DNA from: Plasmopara viticola
Lineage: Eukaryota > Oomycota > Peronosporomycetes > Peronosporales > Peronosporaceae
Assembly: GCA_001695595.3 (NCBI GenBank)
Contig: MBPM02000023.1
Location: 434,001-498,000 of the forward strand
Direction: 5' to 3'
DNA length: 64,000 nucleotides
A program made the translations under genes and the position numbers. The stretch's first letter is position 1. The number at the start of each line of letters is the position of its first letter. Below are positions 37,182-48,417 of this stretch, one piece after another. The notes below the pieces were generated by a model, which was not told where the DNA came from, made no database searches, and saw only the letters and a program-made list of their open reading frames with translations.

Positions 37182-37935
37182 TTTGGAGGACCTTGGAGTC
37201 GCTATTGGCTCGCGACTTCCCTCCGGTACTTTTTCCAAAACAAACGTTTCTAAATCACGAAAAGTCTTGCTATCTATGTTATCAACGATAATGTCGAGTT
37301 CGTCTGGTGAGCTCTTGTCCAGAGCTTTGGGACACTGCTCCTCCAATAAAGTCACGATCGCGCCCAGGTCTTTGGGGTCAACCTTATAGATGTTTTGACT
37401 AAAGTAGATCTTCTCTTCAAGACTCGGCGCTCTGTCCCAGCAACATGAGAGTAAGACATTTCGGTGAACAAACCTCATTCCATCTCAGCAATACACCGTA
37501 CGGGATGCTCTTATCCGCCTTAGGCACCGACCCCACCTCCAGCTTCATAGCTTTAACGCGGTCCTCAAACTTTTTAGCAAGCTCGTCAGCCAGCAAATAC
37601 AGATCAGAGCCATCCTGATTGTAGAGCTTGCAGTTGCTCCAGACCATACGCATATCGTGAGCAAACTCAGCTGGCTTCTTGTACTCGTTCTTGCCGAGTT
37701 TACTACGAATGGTACCCAGATCCATCGGCTCCTTGACCACCTGTAGATAGTCATACAGACCCCACTCTTCCCAATTGACACGCTCGCGAAAGGGCTCTGC
37801 AGTCAAATCGATCTACTAGTACCAACTTCACATTTTCACAATTATACGTAAAAGAAAAAGTCACGCACCGCAGCTGTCGAGTTTAAAAAAGTGCTCTACT
37901 ACATCAGTGCACTTTTTCCTGTTCTCAGGGTCCAT
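37128..37935 (-). CDS. BET-type protein: bromodomain plus NET domain (3 exons)
   Basis: Inferred exons are 37935-37869, 37796-37497 and 37429-37128, giving 222 residues. The bromodomain (about residues 5-105) binds acetyl-lysine in histones. It shows EEWGLYDYLQVVKEPMDLGT in the ZA region and the acetyl-lysine Asn in CKLYNQDGSD. The NET domain (about 125-190; SLEEKIYFSQNIYKV, then SPDELDIIVDNIDSKTFRDL) recruits chromatin partners in BET proteins. A basic SKKSRRPASKKTK tail follows. With one bromodomain it matches plant/protist BET architecture rather than the two-bromodomain animal form. The exon 2/3 junction is uncertain: the donor at 37496 gives a frame-consistent 67-bp intron, while the GGTTTG donor at 37473 does not fit the frame. 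The 3' end is altered by a 31-bp tandem duplication. It is divergent from the CNBD gene, 258 bp away. Confidence 0.87.
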
Positions 37936-38193
37936 CTTGACAGGCAGTATATAGACCGGTAGGGCGCACAAGATGTGAAGCTAGGAAGACAAAGAGTACA
38001 AGCAAATGTTCGACGGCAAACTAAGTGGAAATTTGTGTGCTTGACATCATGTAGTGAGCTTATCTTTAGAATTAAACTACGACATTTCCCAATATGATGT
38101 AAGTGAGCTGCGTCAAATTGGTAGGCGTAGTGTATAATCACTCGTGGTATTTGGCATGTTTTGAACCTCGACAGGTTGTCAAAGAAAACGGTT
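37936..38193. promoter_or_regulatory. Divergent intergenic region, BET / CNBD genes
   Basis: These 258 bp separate two start codons facing away from each other, so both promoters (or one shared bidirectional promoter) must lie here or within the leaders. No specific element was recognised. Confidence 0.5.
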
Positions 38194-39791
38194 ATGCGAG
38201 AGCAACCTCGTCACGAACTTTCAGAAGTGCTGACTACACTGAGACGAATTTTGCTTTTGCCCGAAGCTGCGAGATCTGAAGCTGACTACGATTTTCTCGA
38301 CAAATACAGTGAGTGTCCGAGTTAGTCTTTAATCGACAAGGCTTTGTTAACACTTTTCAACCTATGTAGTCCAGCCTGTAAAATTTTTCCGCGAGCTGCC
38401 GCCCAGTGATCGGTCGCAATTTCTGAAAGCGGCAAAAGGCATTGAGCTCAAAACTGGAGACGCTCTTTTTCGAATTGGGGACCGTGCAGATGCACTCTAT
38501 TGCATCATGTTCGGTACTATGAGTGTTGTCATGGATTTCTCGCGCATGGCAGCTCCTACACTGAATGAGTTTGAGGAGATTATGAATCGCGCCCGCGTGC
38601 ACTCAAGCTTATCAAACCCTGGTGGAAGACTTAACTTGTCACACGATGCGACGTACGTCGTGCGAACCATGCAACCGTTTGAAATTTTTGGCGATCTTGG
38701 AATGCTGCTCGAAGGGCAGCAGCGTACAGCATCGGTGGTGGCTGCGGAGCCAACACTCCTTATACATGTTGATCGTGATACGTTTTTAGCGCTGAGGGCG
38801 CGCAAATTATCGAGGGAACTTCGGTATGTCTTACCTTATCTACTTTTAATGGATAATTGATCATTGCTTTCTGTTATGGTCGGACGTTAGCGAAAAGATG
38901 GCTTTTTTAGCCGGTGTCGCGTGTTTTGGTGATTGGGAAGACGAAGCCATTCAGAAATTGTGTGACCGAATGGAGAAAGTTGACCACTCGTTTAATGATA
39001 TCATTATTGCTGAGGGTGAACCAGCAAGTATGGCATTTAGTGTAGACATGCTTGTTCGTGTCAGCTTAATTAATGCCCCTATTCTAATTGAGCAGATAAC
39101 TTCTACTTTGTCAAACATGGTGAGTGCCGACTTGTTAAGCGCTACTCAGCTCTCGAACGAAAACAGAGAGGGCACGATCAAGTGCAACGGTGTTATGTTG
39201 AAATATCCACAGTGAACAGGTAATGTCAGAAAGCAAATTACATGCCTCAAGCGCTAACAGCACCACTTCTTCATTTTGTACAGTCATCATTATTTTGGCT
39301 TTTATGAGGCGATTTTAGGTGTAGCCAACGCGGTGTTTTCTGTGCTCGTATCTTCACCTTCGACTGTGTTGTACCGTGTTGATCGTATTGATTTTCGACA
39401 ACTTGTGTTAAAAGATGCCAAAACGGAACAAGTTTTGCGTCAAGAAGTTATAGATCTCTCTGCTCGTGCCGACACTCGTCATGTCATGCTTGATATAAAA
39501 AAAGAAGCCAGGTGGAACCAGTATAAACAGGAATTGGTGAACTATGTCCTTTCAAAGCATGAGCAAAAACACATTTCGCGGATGGGACCGCGACCCGATC
39601 TTGGCGGCAATTTCATGGCACGAGAGCCAATATTTTGTTTACCCCAATTACCAATTTCAGTGCAAAACTCTCAAAGTGGACGAGAGGTGCCAGGTGTCTC
39701 GTCTGGGCGACTTCGGCGAGCGCAAAAACCGCTGAACGACAACTTGACGTTGTCATTACCACGATGGTCACGATTGGACAAAGGTAGTTGA
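38194..39791 (+). CDS. Protein with two cyclic-nucleotide-binding-like domains (4 exons)
   Basis: Inferred exons are 38194-38308, 38370-38823, 38891-39211 and 39284-39791. All are phase-consistent and give 465 residues. The first CNBD (about 42-190) shows FFRELPPSDRSQFLKAA, GDALFRIGDRADALYCIMFG, then a loop insertion, FEIFGDLGMLLEGQQRTASV in the phosphate-binding-cassette position, and ILHVD-like TLLIHVDRDTF. The cassette has FGDLGML..G.QRTA instead of the FGE-A.....RAA consensus, so cAMP/cGMP binding is uncertain. The second domain (about 195-345; FGDWEDEAIQKL, IIIAEGEPAS, YFGFYEAILG, VLYRVDRIDFRQLV) is more degenerate. No kinase or channel domain is visible, so it may be a regulatory or scaffold protein. 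The third intron's donor must be CA|GTGAAC, because other choices meet a stop. Confidence 0.85.
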
Positions 39792-40595
39792 TCACATTAA
39801 GGTACCAAGAAAGTGATTTGTATGAGGCATGTAATGACATGTTTTTTTAATATTTGGAGAAGGCTACAATTATGAATGAATCTGGTCCTATGGCTCAAAG
39901 GTAAATTAATCCATTAACTCGTGTATACTGCCGTAGATAGCTTCAGTTTTGGACGCTAGTTGCTGGGCAAAGCTTTTTGGCTTATGAAAGCATTATTAGT
40001 ACCATAAATCATGCATTTAATAGCCTCACCGCAAAAAAACCACATGGTTCATCCAAATTCGAGAAAGTTAGTGATTCATTGACAGGAGACTAGTGACCAG
40101 TCGCGCTCCACTTGGCTGGCTGCCGCATCGGCACCCCAACGACTCAGTTTGCTCGCACTTTACTGACTAGAATTCTGAAGGGTGAGATGCGCGGGGAATT
40201 TGGCGCTGGAACTCGCGTCGGTAATGACTGCACAGTCATAATTTTCCAGCCTTTCGCGCAACTTCACTCTGGCAACCTTATTCGAACTTCTGCGGGTACA
40301 TGGACTGGCCTATATCGTGCTAAATGTCGACTAGCCGTTTATTGCGCTAGTGTAGTCAAGGTTTTGTTTGGGTGGTTTCTATGCATTTTCCAATGCGATC
40401 TAGTAATCTCAAGGAAGTCAAGTCAATAACAATCCGGCATTCCAAGGTAGATGATCGCTGCTGTCAGAACAACCGAATTTTTTAAATTTTTTTTAGAGAC
40501 ATTTGATACCTAGTCTTCATTGACATCGTGTATTGAATAATTGTACCAGTAAGTTACTACAAGTGGAAAATTAAAATGCAGCTTTTCACAGACCA
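39792..40595. other. Convergent intergenic region
   Basis: This lies between the ends of the CNBD and PX genes. A 105-codon plus-strand frame (40,112-40,429) exists but has no recognisable domain or splice partner and is not called. Confidence 0.4.
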
Positions 40596-41495
40596 TTACT
40601 CACATTCGAAAATTGCGGAAAGTTCCTTCAAACGCAAGATTGGCATATACCCTTGAGCCGACGGCTCGTTCAAAGCATTCGATGCGACTACTCCACTACT
40701 CGGCGATAATGGGCAGTCCAAGACCGGAACTTCATGGTCGCTTATTGTCATATCGCTGGCAGCCTTCCAATTAAAAGATTCGACGCTCGAGTCGCCAATA
40801 CACAGAAATGACTGGATCGCCTTCAGCACACCACATTGAGAATTTACGCAGCATCGCACCTGACGCTTTGAAGCTTTGCGGTAGACTGTAAGTAGGAACT
40901 CGACGAAGTACCACAGCTCCGCTTGTCGCGCTTTAGCAGTATTGATATCATCATTTTGATGCAACTTGAACTTCATTTTGCGTCGTGGAAATTTGAGAGA
41001 GGCAAGCTGCTGTGCGATTTGCGAACACGCCCCATTGCGGCACACACGTTTTCTAACTTTTTCATCTTCTCCAGCCGCAATCTTACTATTTAGCAGCAGT
41101 TGGTGACGAAGGTCGCGAAATTGCATAAAGCGCTTTTGTAGTACAAATTGCTCTTTCCCAGTATCCACATGCATTTGAAACTCACAGTGTTTAGCAACGC
41201 GAATGACTCCGACGAAGCGAACGCTTGTTTCGATAATCTCGTGTCCAGGAATGAAGCCAAAGCTCGAAAGAAGCGAGGAGCGACGGTCCGACGACAATCG
41301 TAGCTTTCCTGTCGGCAAAGAATTGCGACAGTGCAGCGTATCTGGTAAGCACCGTCGTGAGTCGTCGATGGATTGATGACGATGGCGCACAGAGATATCA
41401 TCGATGTGCCGTTCACATAGCTGATGGGGTTTTGAATTGTCAGCGGGCAGAGCAGACATGGTGCATGAAGTGGTCTCAGTCTCTTGGAGCACCAT
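40596..41495 (-). CDS. PX (phox-homology) domain protein
   Basis: A single-exon protein of 299 residues from the ATG at 41495 (MVLQETETTS). A second ATG at about 41,459 would give a slightly shorter form, and the open frame extends upstream only without ATG. PX domains bind phosphoinositides and place proteins on endosomal membranes. Seen: VRFVGVIRVAKHCEFQMHV as the first beta strands, FVLQKRFMQFRDLRHQL as the R-[YF]-S-x-F-like element, SLKFPRRKMKFKL in the PPK-loop position, and LWYFVEFLLTVYRK with a C-terminal helix followed by a Cys-containing stretch. The arginine context (KRF.QFRDL) is kept, while the canonical Pro-rich loop is reduced to FPRR. Sorting or trafficking is inferred from the family. 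The rest of the protein is polar and unassigned. Confidence 0.75.
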   Translation of the reverse strand: MVLQETETTSCTMSALPADNSKPHQLCERHIDDISVRHRHQSIDDSRRCLPDTLHCRNSLPTGKLRLSSDRRSSLLSSFGFIPGHEIIETSVRFVGVIRVAKHCEFQMHVDTGKEQFVLQKRFMQFRDLRHQLLLNSKIAAGEDEKVRKRVCRNGACSQIAQQLASLKFPRRKMKFKLHQNDDINTAKARQAELWYFVEFLLTVYRKASKRQVRCCVNSQCGVLKAIQSFLCIGDSSVESFNWKAASDMTISDHEVPVLDCPLSPSSGVVASNALNEPSAQGYMPILRLKELSAIFECE

Positions 41496-43689
41496 CACTG
41501 AAGACTTGTTTGCCGAAGCGCACAAATATGCGAATGCGGCTGCCCCACGACGGATCGAAACGTGTACAGTTTGGCATAAGACAGACAAATACAGAGCGTT
41601 GGGCACAAGACCTGCCTGGAAAGCATGTCGTTTCGAGGTTTAGTCCAACTTGCATCGTTTTGTGATAGATGCTTAGGTTAATATCAGGTTTTATAAGCAA
41701 ATGACGGTTATCCATATTTTTGACAGATGTTTCAATGCATATGATTAAATGACCATGCGATGATTTCATTGCATGAGTCTAATGCCCGCAATCCCATCAC
41801 CTGTCTAAGGTCTTTGTGCAATACCCGCCATCGCTTACGGATGGCGATTGATTTTTTAACTTTAACTTTGGACATCTGTTTCTCATGATCCGCGATACTT
41901 GTTCGCACTAAATTGGAGGAGGCTTTTGCCCATCGTGATCAGTGGTGAGCTTTTGTAAGTTTTGCGGCAAAGTTTTGTAGCATTCGACGCACTTTGTTGA
42001 TTTATTTGTTAAATTTCTGCCCTGTGTATCGACCATCGCTGGATCTCGGCTGCAAATTGGCAATCATATTGAGAATAGTAACATTTAAAGTATTCCGCTG
42101 GCGATACGTGCTTTGTGAACCTTTGCGAAGATCGAATTAGTGTGTGACGCGCTGGTATTTTGATTGGGGTCAATTATTGTGCTTCTCGACCTTAGCAGTT
42201 GCGGGTAAGCAATTGAGAAAAAACCAGTTTTAAAAATGTGTTCGTATATTTAATCATCAATAGATGAGCGCATAAGTCGTCAGTTTGAAGGAGGTCGGCG
42301 AGGCAGGTTAAGAAAGGTTCTAAGAGCCTTGACGGGGGATGTGAGGAATTATTTTTTGGTGCGAAAGAAGTCATTACATTTCCCCGAAAATCAATTTTCG
42401 TGAGTGTCAATATGCAGCTGAGAAGTTAAAAGCCGTCGTAAGAGCAACTGCAACAAGCAAAATATTCTAAAGCTCGCTGTCGATTGTGCGAAGCTAAGTA
42501 AATGCTATAGATGACTAATATTGGTTGACTCACGCCAACATCTAATCAGGAAGAGGGTTAATTGCAGAAATTACAAGATTTGGCGCATGCTCACTAGGTC
42601 TATCGTGACGTCGTAATCTGATGGTGATGGAAGAGTCGCGATGTATTGATCTCATACAGCAGGAGCGCTTTGCTCAAACAGCAATATATACTGACTGCCA
42701 GCGCCACCGCATCATCACTGCGTACCACCTACTATTTTCGAATTATCCGACTTTCACAACTTTTCGGCAACAGGACGACGTGGCGGTGGACTACTCGTGA
42801 CATCAATCTTGGAGTCCAACTCTACTTAGTAATTCGCGTACATCTCTCTCAATTTGACATCTTTCTCTTGCTGCCGTCGAGAACTTGTGCTCGAATTCGC
42901 TCGCAGTGGTCTTGTGCAACACTGTTGGGCACTTATGGAAACCTCACTTACTACATAGAAGCCGATTTCGGCAGTACTGATGCGCTTCACCGTGGCCATC
43001 TACGGAATATTCAGGAGTCGATTTTGGCATAGTTTTGTTCATATGAAAATTTCAGACATCGATGATACCGAGGATTTTACAATTGGATAGGTTGGGCGTA
43101 TGAAGCTCATGCTTACTACAGCAACTCGATCGATACAGCAAATCCCGTTGTTCTAGAACATGAAAGTCGCCTTTATTCGCCACACATTGTGCGACAAACA
43201 CATTGAGAAGGAAAGCAATGCAATGAGGTGTGTAATTATATCTCTGATTTGTGCATTAATTTGCGGCTTTTTTTTCTGAAAAAGCGTCTGCATATCGACC
43301 GTGGTCGTTTATGTCAAAATCGGCTTCCATATTTGATGGGGCAAGATTAAACACATGTCCTCAAGTATAAATTAAAGCTTTAGCAGGAAGGCTAGAGCTA
43401 AAGCAAAACTTAATGTTTGACCTTACACATCGTAATCAACATCCATCTTTGACTAAAAATTCTTGTTTTTTTTGCGAGACATTCTTTGAGGCCTCAAAGC
43501 CCTAAAAGCGGGTGTAAGAATCATTATGTAGCTGCTGTTTAATCACTAAGATTTAGACGCTACGCGCCTTCCCCATACATTGCCTCTGGACAACATCACG
43601 CATGAATGCACAAAAAGTTCTCAACGCGTCGCAACAGGCCGACAATTATAGAATGCAAAAAAATGGTAGTGTGTTCCGGCCTCTTTAAC
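41496..43689. other. Gene-poor stretch with one short protein-like frame
   Basis: Mostly featureless. A 59-codon plus-strand frame at 42,621-42,800, with an ATG start, has protein-like composition (CIDLIQQERFAQTAIYTDCQ and onward), but no family was recognised and no splice partner found. It may be a lone exon or gene fragment. Confidence 0.35.
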
Positions 43690-44098
43690 TCACTCCTTAA
43701 ACTCCAGTAGCGTTCTGGCAGTCAGCATGCTCATATCAAAGAAGGAAGAGACGGCGGCGCGCAAAAGACGAACCTCCGTGGCCTCGAAGTGGCTACAATG
43801 CGCCGTTACCAATTAAGTAGTACAAACATCATATATTGTCAGCTCTGATCCATTCATACCACAATAAAGCATACATACACAAGCAGCTCAGTCCCCTTGA
43901 CATTCAGCGTGCGATGAATTTTCGTGGGTTGCAGCTCCTCGTCCACTTCAAGAGTCTGTAGCACGTGCCGTGCATCCACCTCCTCAGGAAAGCTTATGTT
44001 GATATCGCTGCAAAAATGCGTCAAATGTCAGCATAGGCTTTGACTATATGTATATTGACGCACTTGCACCGGGCGTACCACGCAAATGGATGCGTCAT
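43690..44098 (-). CDS. PCC1: Pcc1-like subunit of the KEOPS/EKC complex (3 small exons)
   Basis: Inferred exons are 44098-44064, 44007-43879 and 43792-43690, with introns of 56 and 86 bp and all phases matching. The product has 88 residues, the size of Pcc1/LAGE3 core proteins. Pcc1 is the dimerisation subunit of KEOPS/EKC, which makes the N6-threonylcarbamoyl-adenosine (t6A) of ANN-decoding tRNAs. Seen: INISFPEEVDARHVLQTLEV (first strand and helix), DEELQPTKIHRTLNVKGTEL (the D-x-E-x2-P and paired strands), then VHFEATEVRLLRAAVSSFFD (the typical A-x-[DE]-x-R-x-LR-x(2)-[VI]-[NS]-[SA]-F motif) and a final helix. The gene is easy to miss because no exon is long. It is divergent from CENP-C. Confidence 0.87.
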
Positions 44099-44414
44099 AA
44101 TTGTCGCTATTGGTTTGCTACTGGTAATCTTATTGGAAGAAATATGCCTAATATACTAATGTAGAAATTGTGACACGGATAACTACTTCAAATTATTCAC
44201 TCGATGCTTATGAATCAAATCCAAGGATTTTCGCGGTTAAAATCGCTTCAATTATGGACGACATTGAGATGCTCATGCCCCGTACCAAGTGCGTCTTCCC
44301 TCGCGCAACGACATTATATTTAGAGTGCATGTATCTGATACGAGTGATTGTTCATGTCTGACCAGAGCGGCGAATGATGTAGCGTCTATCGACACGGCCA
44401 AACTAAAGCAATAC
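44099..44414. promoter_or_regulatory. Divergent intergenic region, PCC1 / CENP-C
   Basis: The 316 bp between two outward-facing start codons presumably hold both promoters. No defined element was identified by eye. Confidence 0.5.
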
Positions 44415-46553
44415 ATGGCCACGAAGGATGCAGTCCCCAGCATCGGAGCGTAAGAAGAAGCAATTTCAACTTTTCCTAGCTCTCTACTAAGACGTCTCGT
44501 TGTACCGTTCTCTTAACATACGTTAAGCCGCTCAGGCGTTGTTGTGCGTGGTGACGTGCGTAAGGATGCCGAGGGATTCGAGGATATTGACGACTTCTGG
44601 GTCGATGAGGACTCAATGCAGGACGATTCAGGGGATGAAGACGATTGTACGAAAAGCTTTTCAAGCTGCAACAATGTTTAAAGTGGGTTAGGTAGAGTGT
44701 TGCTAACACAATTGTGAATACAGCGCTGACGTTGTCGGACAAGGAGTCTGCGGATACGTCGGGGGATATATCGGAGCCGAGCGAGCACGAGGTTGAGCTA
44801 CCGGATGTCGGCAGTCCCCATTTGAGTGACCGTGAAAGTATGGATATTGAGGTCGGTCCAATCCCGACGTCGCGATCGCAGAGAAGCAGTAAAGGCTTGG
44901 AGAAAGAGAAAAAGAAAGAGGAAAGTGGAGCTTCTTCTCCACTTAGAAGTGATGTGTCATTCGATTTTGGCGGCTCACCCCATGAATCGGTGGATAAGAA
45001 TGCTAACGCAAACGTCACAATACGTAAGAAATCAACTGGCAAGGACGACAAGAAGAGTGCAAAGTCTCATCGGCGAGAATCTCTGGGTGGACGGGGCTTT
45101 GATGAAAACGTAGGCAGTCCGTTTTCCATGGATGGAGGTCATATGACTCCACTGTCAAACGGTAGGTGTAAAGTGGTTTTTTGGGAGCTTGTTGTCGATT
45201 TCAAGATTGAAATGATTGTGTTTTGTTTATACAGCGAGTGACCGTACATTAAATTCCATCCCTTCCTTTTCCGACAAGAACTCACTTTCTCCAAATATCA
45301 CCAAGGAATTATTTAAGAAAGGTGGTAACAGTAGTGATACGAACGATGACAAGCCAAAAAAGAAGCAAACGAAGGAAAAGAAATTAAAAACTACTGGAAA
45401 AAAGTCGACAGAGAATGTCAAAAAGCGCCGAATTCGACCGACAGGCAATTACGGCTATCGAACCCAGCCACCTGCAACAGATAGTTCGATTCAGTCCATA
45501 CAAACTGACGACGACAAGGACGAATCATTCGAGGCGCAAAATGACTCGGGTGGCGAGGCCGGGGATGATGTTTATTACAATGAGCCGGATGCACCAACCG
45601 GCCCGGTGCGTGATCGGTTGCCTGATGCTTCAAAAATTTTAGATGGCGAGAAGAATGATGATGGTTTGGATGGCAATGGCTTGCGCCGATCAAAGCGGAG
45701 GCGTTTCAAACCACTTGCCTGGTTCAAAAGTGAGCACATGGTGTATGAACGCACTTTCGTTGGCGTGGGTACTGTAATGCCAACGGTCGTAGGTGTAGAG
45801 CGTCTTGGTTACGACTCCCCAACATCAAAGCGTACAAAGGCTAAACCGCCGTCGAAAAAGACCAACAACAGTAGACCCTTACGTTTGGATGAGCTACCGA
45901 AGGACTTGCAGCAACGAATAATTGAAAGCGAATGGGCAACGCTATACGATAGCCAGGCTGGCTGTATGAATGATTTGAACATTATTTGCCGCTTCAATGA
46001 GATTCGTGTGCGAAAGCTGCCTACCAAAGAGAGGGGTGGAGCAACAGTTCATGCGTACGCAGGGCAAAGTTTTAATCTTTTTAGCCCGTCTCCATTTGCT
46101 CGGTGGATCTCAGGGCGTGTCGTGTTACCCCCTGGAGCGTGGAAGGAACCTGAAGGTGTTGGGCAAGCCGTGCAATTGTTTTACGTGACGGGGTGCCAGC
46201 CTAAATCGCTTGAATTAGCACTGGCTCCCGAGACAGACGACGACTTCTTCACTAGCAAGTATACGACGCACTTTTTACTCAGCCCAGGCGACGAGTTCTA
46301 CGTACCGCCTGGCAACGTGTATTATGTGAAGAATCATTCGAAGTTTGCGGACTGCAATTTGCGGTTTACGATTTTGAAACCCGAAGCGCTTTCGATGCCG
46401 GACGACAACGACTCAGACGTAGAATTGGAAACTAAACAAGAGAAGTCGACGGCTCCCGAATTCAAGACTAAAGTTGATGAGGCTGTGAGTAGTCCTTTGA
46501 AACGCAAGCAGGAGGAGGCTGTGGATGATGGCGTTAACTCCGACTCTGTTTAG
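44415..46553 (+). CDS. CENP-C / Mif2 inner-kinetochore protein (4 exons)
   Basis: Inferred exons are 44415-44449, 44528-44646, 44724-45161 and 45235-46553, giving 636 residues. CENP-C binds CENP-A nucleosomes at centromeres and dimerises through a cupin fold. The CENP-C motif is at about 348-368: LRRSKRRRFKPLAWFKSE, matching the RRS.R.R..P..[YW]W nucleosome-binding signature. The C-terminal cupin spans about 476-585 (SFNLFSPSPFARWISGRVVL; PPGAWKEP; LSPGDEFYVPPGNVYYVKN), as in Mif2. The N-terminus has SGVVVRGDVRKDAEGFEDID, and the middle is acidic and Ser/Lys-rich, consistent with a disordered linker. The function is assigned from the motif pair; the cupin is in the canonical place at the C-terminus. 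Confidence 0.9.
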
Positions 46554-48417
46554 TTAGCTTTTTATTTAATGCGCAATAGTTTTCTTCATTCAGATACAAC
46601 TTATATATGTGTATTGGACATACCAGCATTGTAGCTTAATTGTGCGTTGATAAATGAAATAGAATAGATCCTCCTTGATAATTTTGGCAGAGTTAATTTT
46701 TGATTTGAGTACCGTAAATGTATCCTACACAATTGCGCTTATACGCAAGTAGTAGAATTCTGCGTATGATATACAAGCCACGTAATGAAAGATATCGCAA
46801 CGTCAAAACGAGTTGCATCCTAAATTATGGGAGCTATAGGGCTAATATTATAGATGTTGAGAGCTGTAGATCTGATACTATGCATATTTTCATAGCTTGA
46901 AACCTAAGATCATGCAAATTACATCCTGCGTAGGCGCTGGCAAGTTTGACCCAAGACACAACAGGGGCATACTTTGAACTTGTCTACCGCGGTCTAGTAA
47001 GGGGTAAGGCCGCTGCAAACCGTAGAGCTAGCAAGCGGTTGCTCCTAAGCTACTTTAACAAGCAGTGGCTGTGACCTCTTTCCAAAGATTCCACTTTAGC
47101 TTTTCTGAAATATAATTTTGCGAAAAGAACATGTCAAGCGTAACATTTAATATTCATAGACATAATATATGGCCTTTACCAACCGGCAAGCGTAAAATAT
47201 AGAAAGCAGCTTAGCTCTCTACCGGAGCGCAACTTCTCTCTCTAAATATACAATTTGGTCTCCTCCTATTTCCTCCACAAAAAACACTTGCACGTTGATA
47301 GCGCTGTACTCTGTCGACTGACAGACGATTTTTCTCGCCTCGCCATGAAACGCTTTGCGCTGTATCTTCTCGCCTGGCTATCTCACGCTTTAGCGAATGC
47401 TTGTTTGATCAATTGCTGAACGCTTGCTTATATCGCAGGTCGCTTCAACCTTGCTGGAATGATTCAAAAATGGTGCGGTGTGTGTGGCCGCACCTCGACA
47501 AAGTAGTCGGATAGCTTCGAGCTACCGGTAGTGTAATTTTGGTGAAACCTTGCCCGCGATTTGCACATCTTGCATGCTATTCGAGCTATACCCTTGTTAT
47601 AATTGCAGTACTTGGCTCGGTCCATAACTGTGTTGCCAACCTTTTTTTCTGCTAGCAGATACAAATTCATTTTTAGTCTGACACGTAGGTGAATGGCTAC
47701 TTAATAAGTGGCACGTAGAAGGCTATACGCAATGCAGAGCGCATGAAGTACATCGCTTAGCCATTGGACCGGTAATTTTGCAGCGACTAAATGTAAAACG
47801 CGGTTTTCGATACGTGCATAAGATTGCGCCGTGCTACGACATTGTCTACAGTTGCAACATCTTAAGACGATCGCTGCTCGACAGGCTTCGTGATCGGTGA
47901 CAAACTACTATTGATGCACTGACGGTTCGCATCATTGGCTTCTGTCAGACACATTAAACTATCACGGCGATCAACTCGAACTCGCAAGGCGATTCGACAT
48001 ACGGAATGTCTTTATTCAGAGTACGAGCAAAGTTTTGGACCGCGAGCTTCCACTTGAACCTTTACCACTGATCCTTTTGTGAAGAGCAGGTTCAGGTGCT
48101 TAGCTGGTGGAGTGCTGAGTAGTTCTGCATTGTTTAATGAAAATGTTTGCTATAAACTACGTGCAGAGTCTGGCGATCAGACGCTGATGAAAAAAAATTT
48201 TTTTGACTGATCTAAGCACAAAGTCGCAATTATTAGCAGGCCTTATGCGCTTGGCAGTGTGCAAGAGAGCTTGAAACTTCAAAAGGCACTTGGATCAATG
48301 TGAGTTTGTATTTGCAAGAGATTGCAATAGATCTATCCATAGGCGCATTTGATCGCACACGGCTTCACACAACAATTCTCAAAAAATAGTTTAAACATGC
48401 AACTAAAAGTCCTGACC
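46554..48417. other. Gene-poor stretch
   Basis: This follows the CENP-C 3' end. A minus-strand frame at 47,464-47,670 contains a CxxC-like KMC/KYC pattern (ARIACKMCKSRARFHQ) and could be a transposase or zinc-finger remnant, but it is too short to assign. Nothing else was supported. Confidence 0.35.

Noticed and set aside
37440..37478. GGTTTG donor for the second BET intron
   Set aside because: It gives a 40-bp intron and the wrong phase for the NET-domain frame; the donor 24 bp earlier keeps the frame and a normal intron length.
39880..39960. A tRNA-like start (GGTCCTATGGCTCAAAGGT)
   Set aside because: No anticodon arm, no T-loop GTTCRA and no closing acceptor stem follow.
40112..40429. 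A 105-codon plus-strand frame between CNBD and PX genes
   Set aside because: No recognised motif, no splice partner, and it lies in the 3' spacer of two convergent genes.
41357..41769. Open frames on both strands overlapping the PX gene start
   Set aside because: They overlap the PX frame and show no domain; they are read as shadows.
44476..45051. A 191-codon minus-strand frame
   Set aside because: It lies antisense to CENP-C exons 2-3; its Ser/Leu-rich composition is the mirror of the acidic CENP-C linker.
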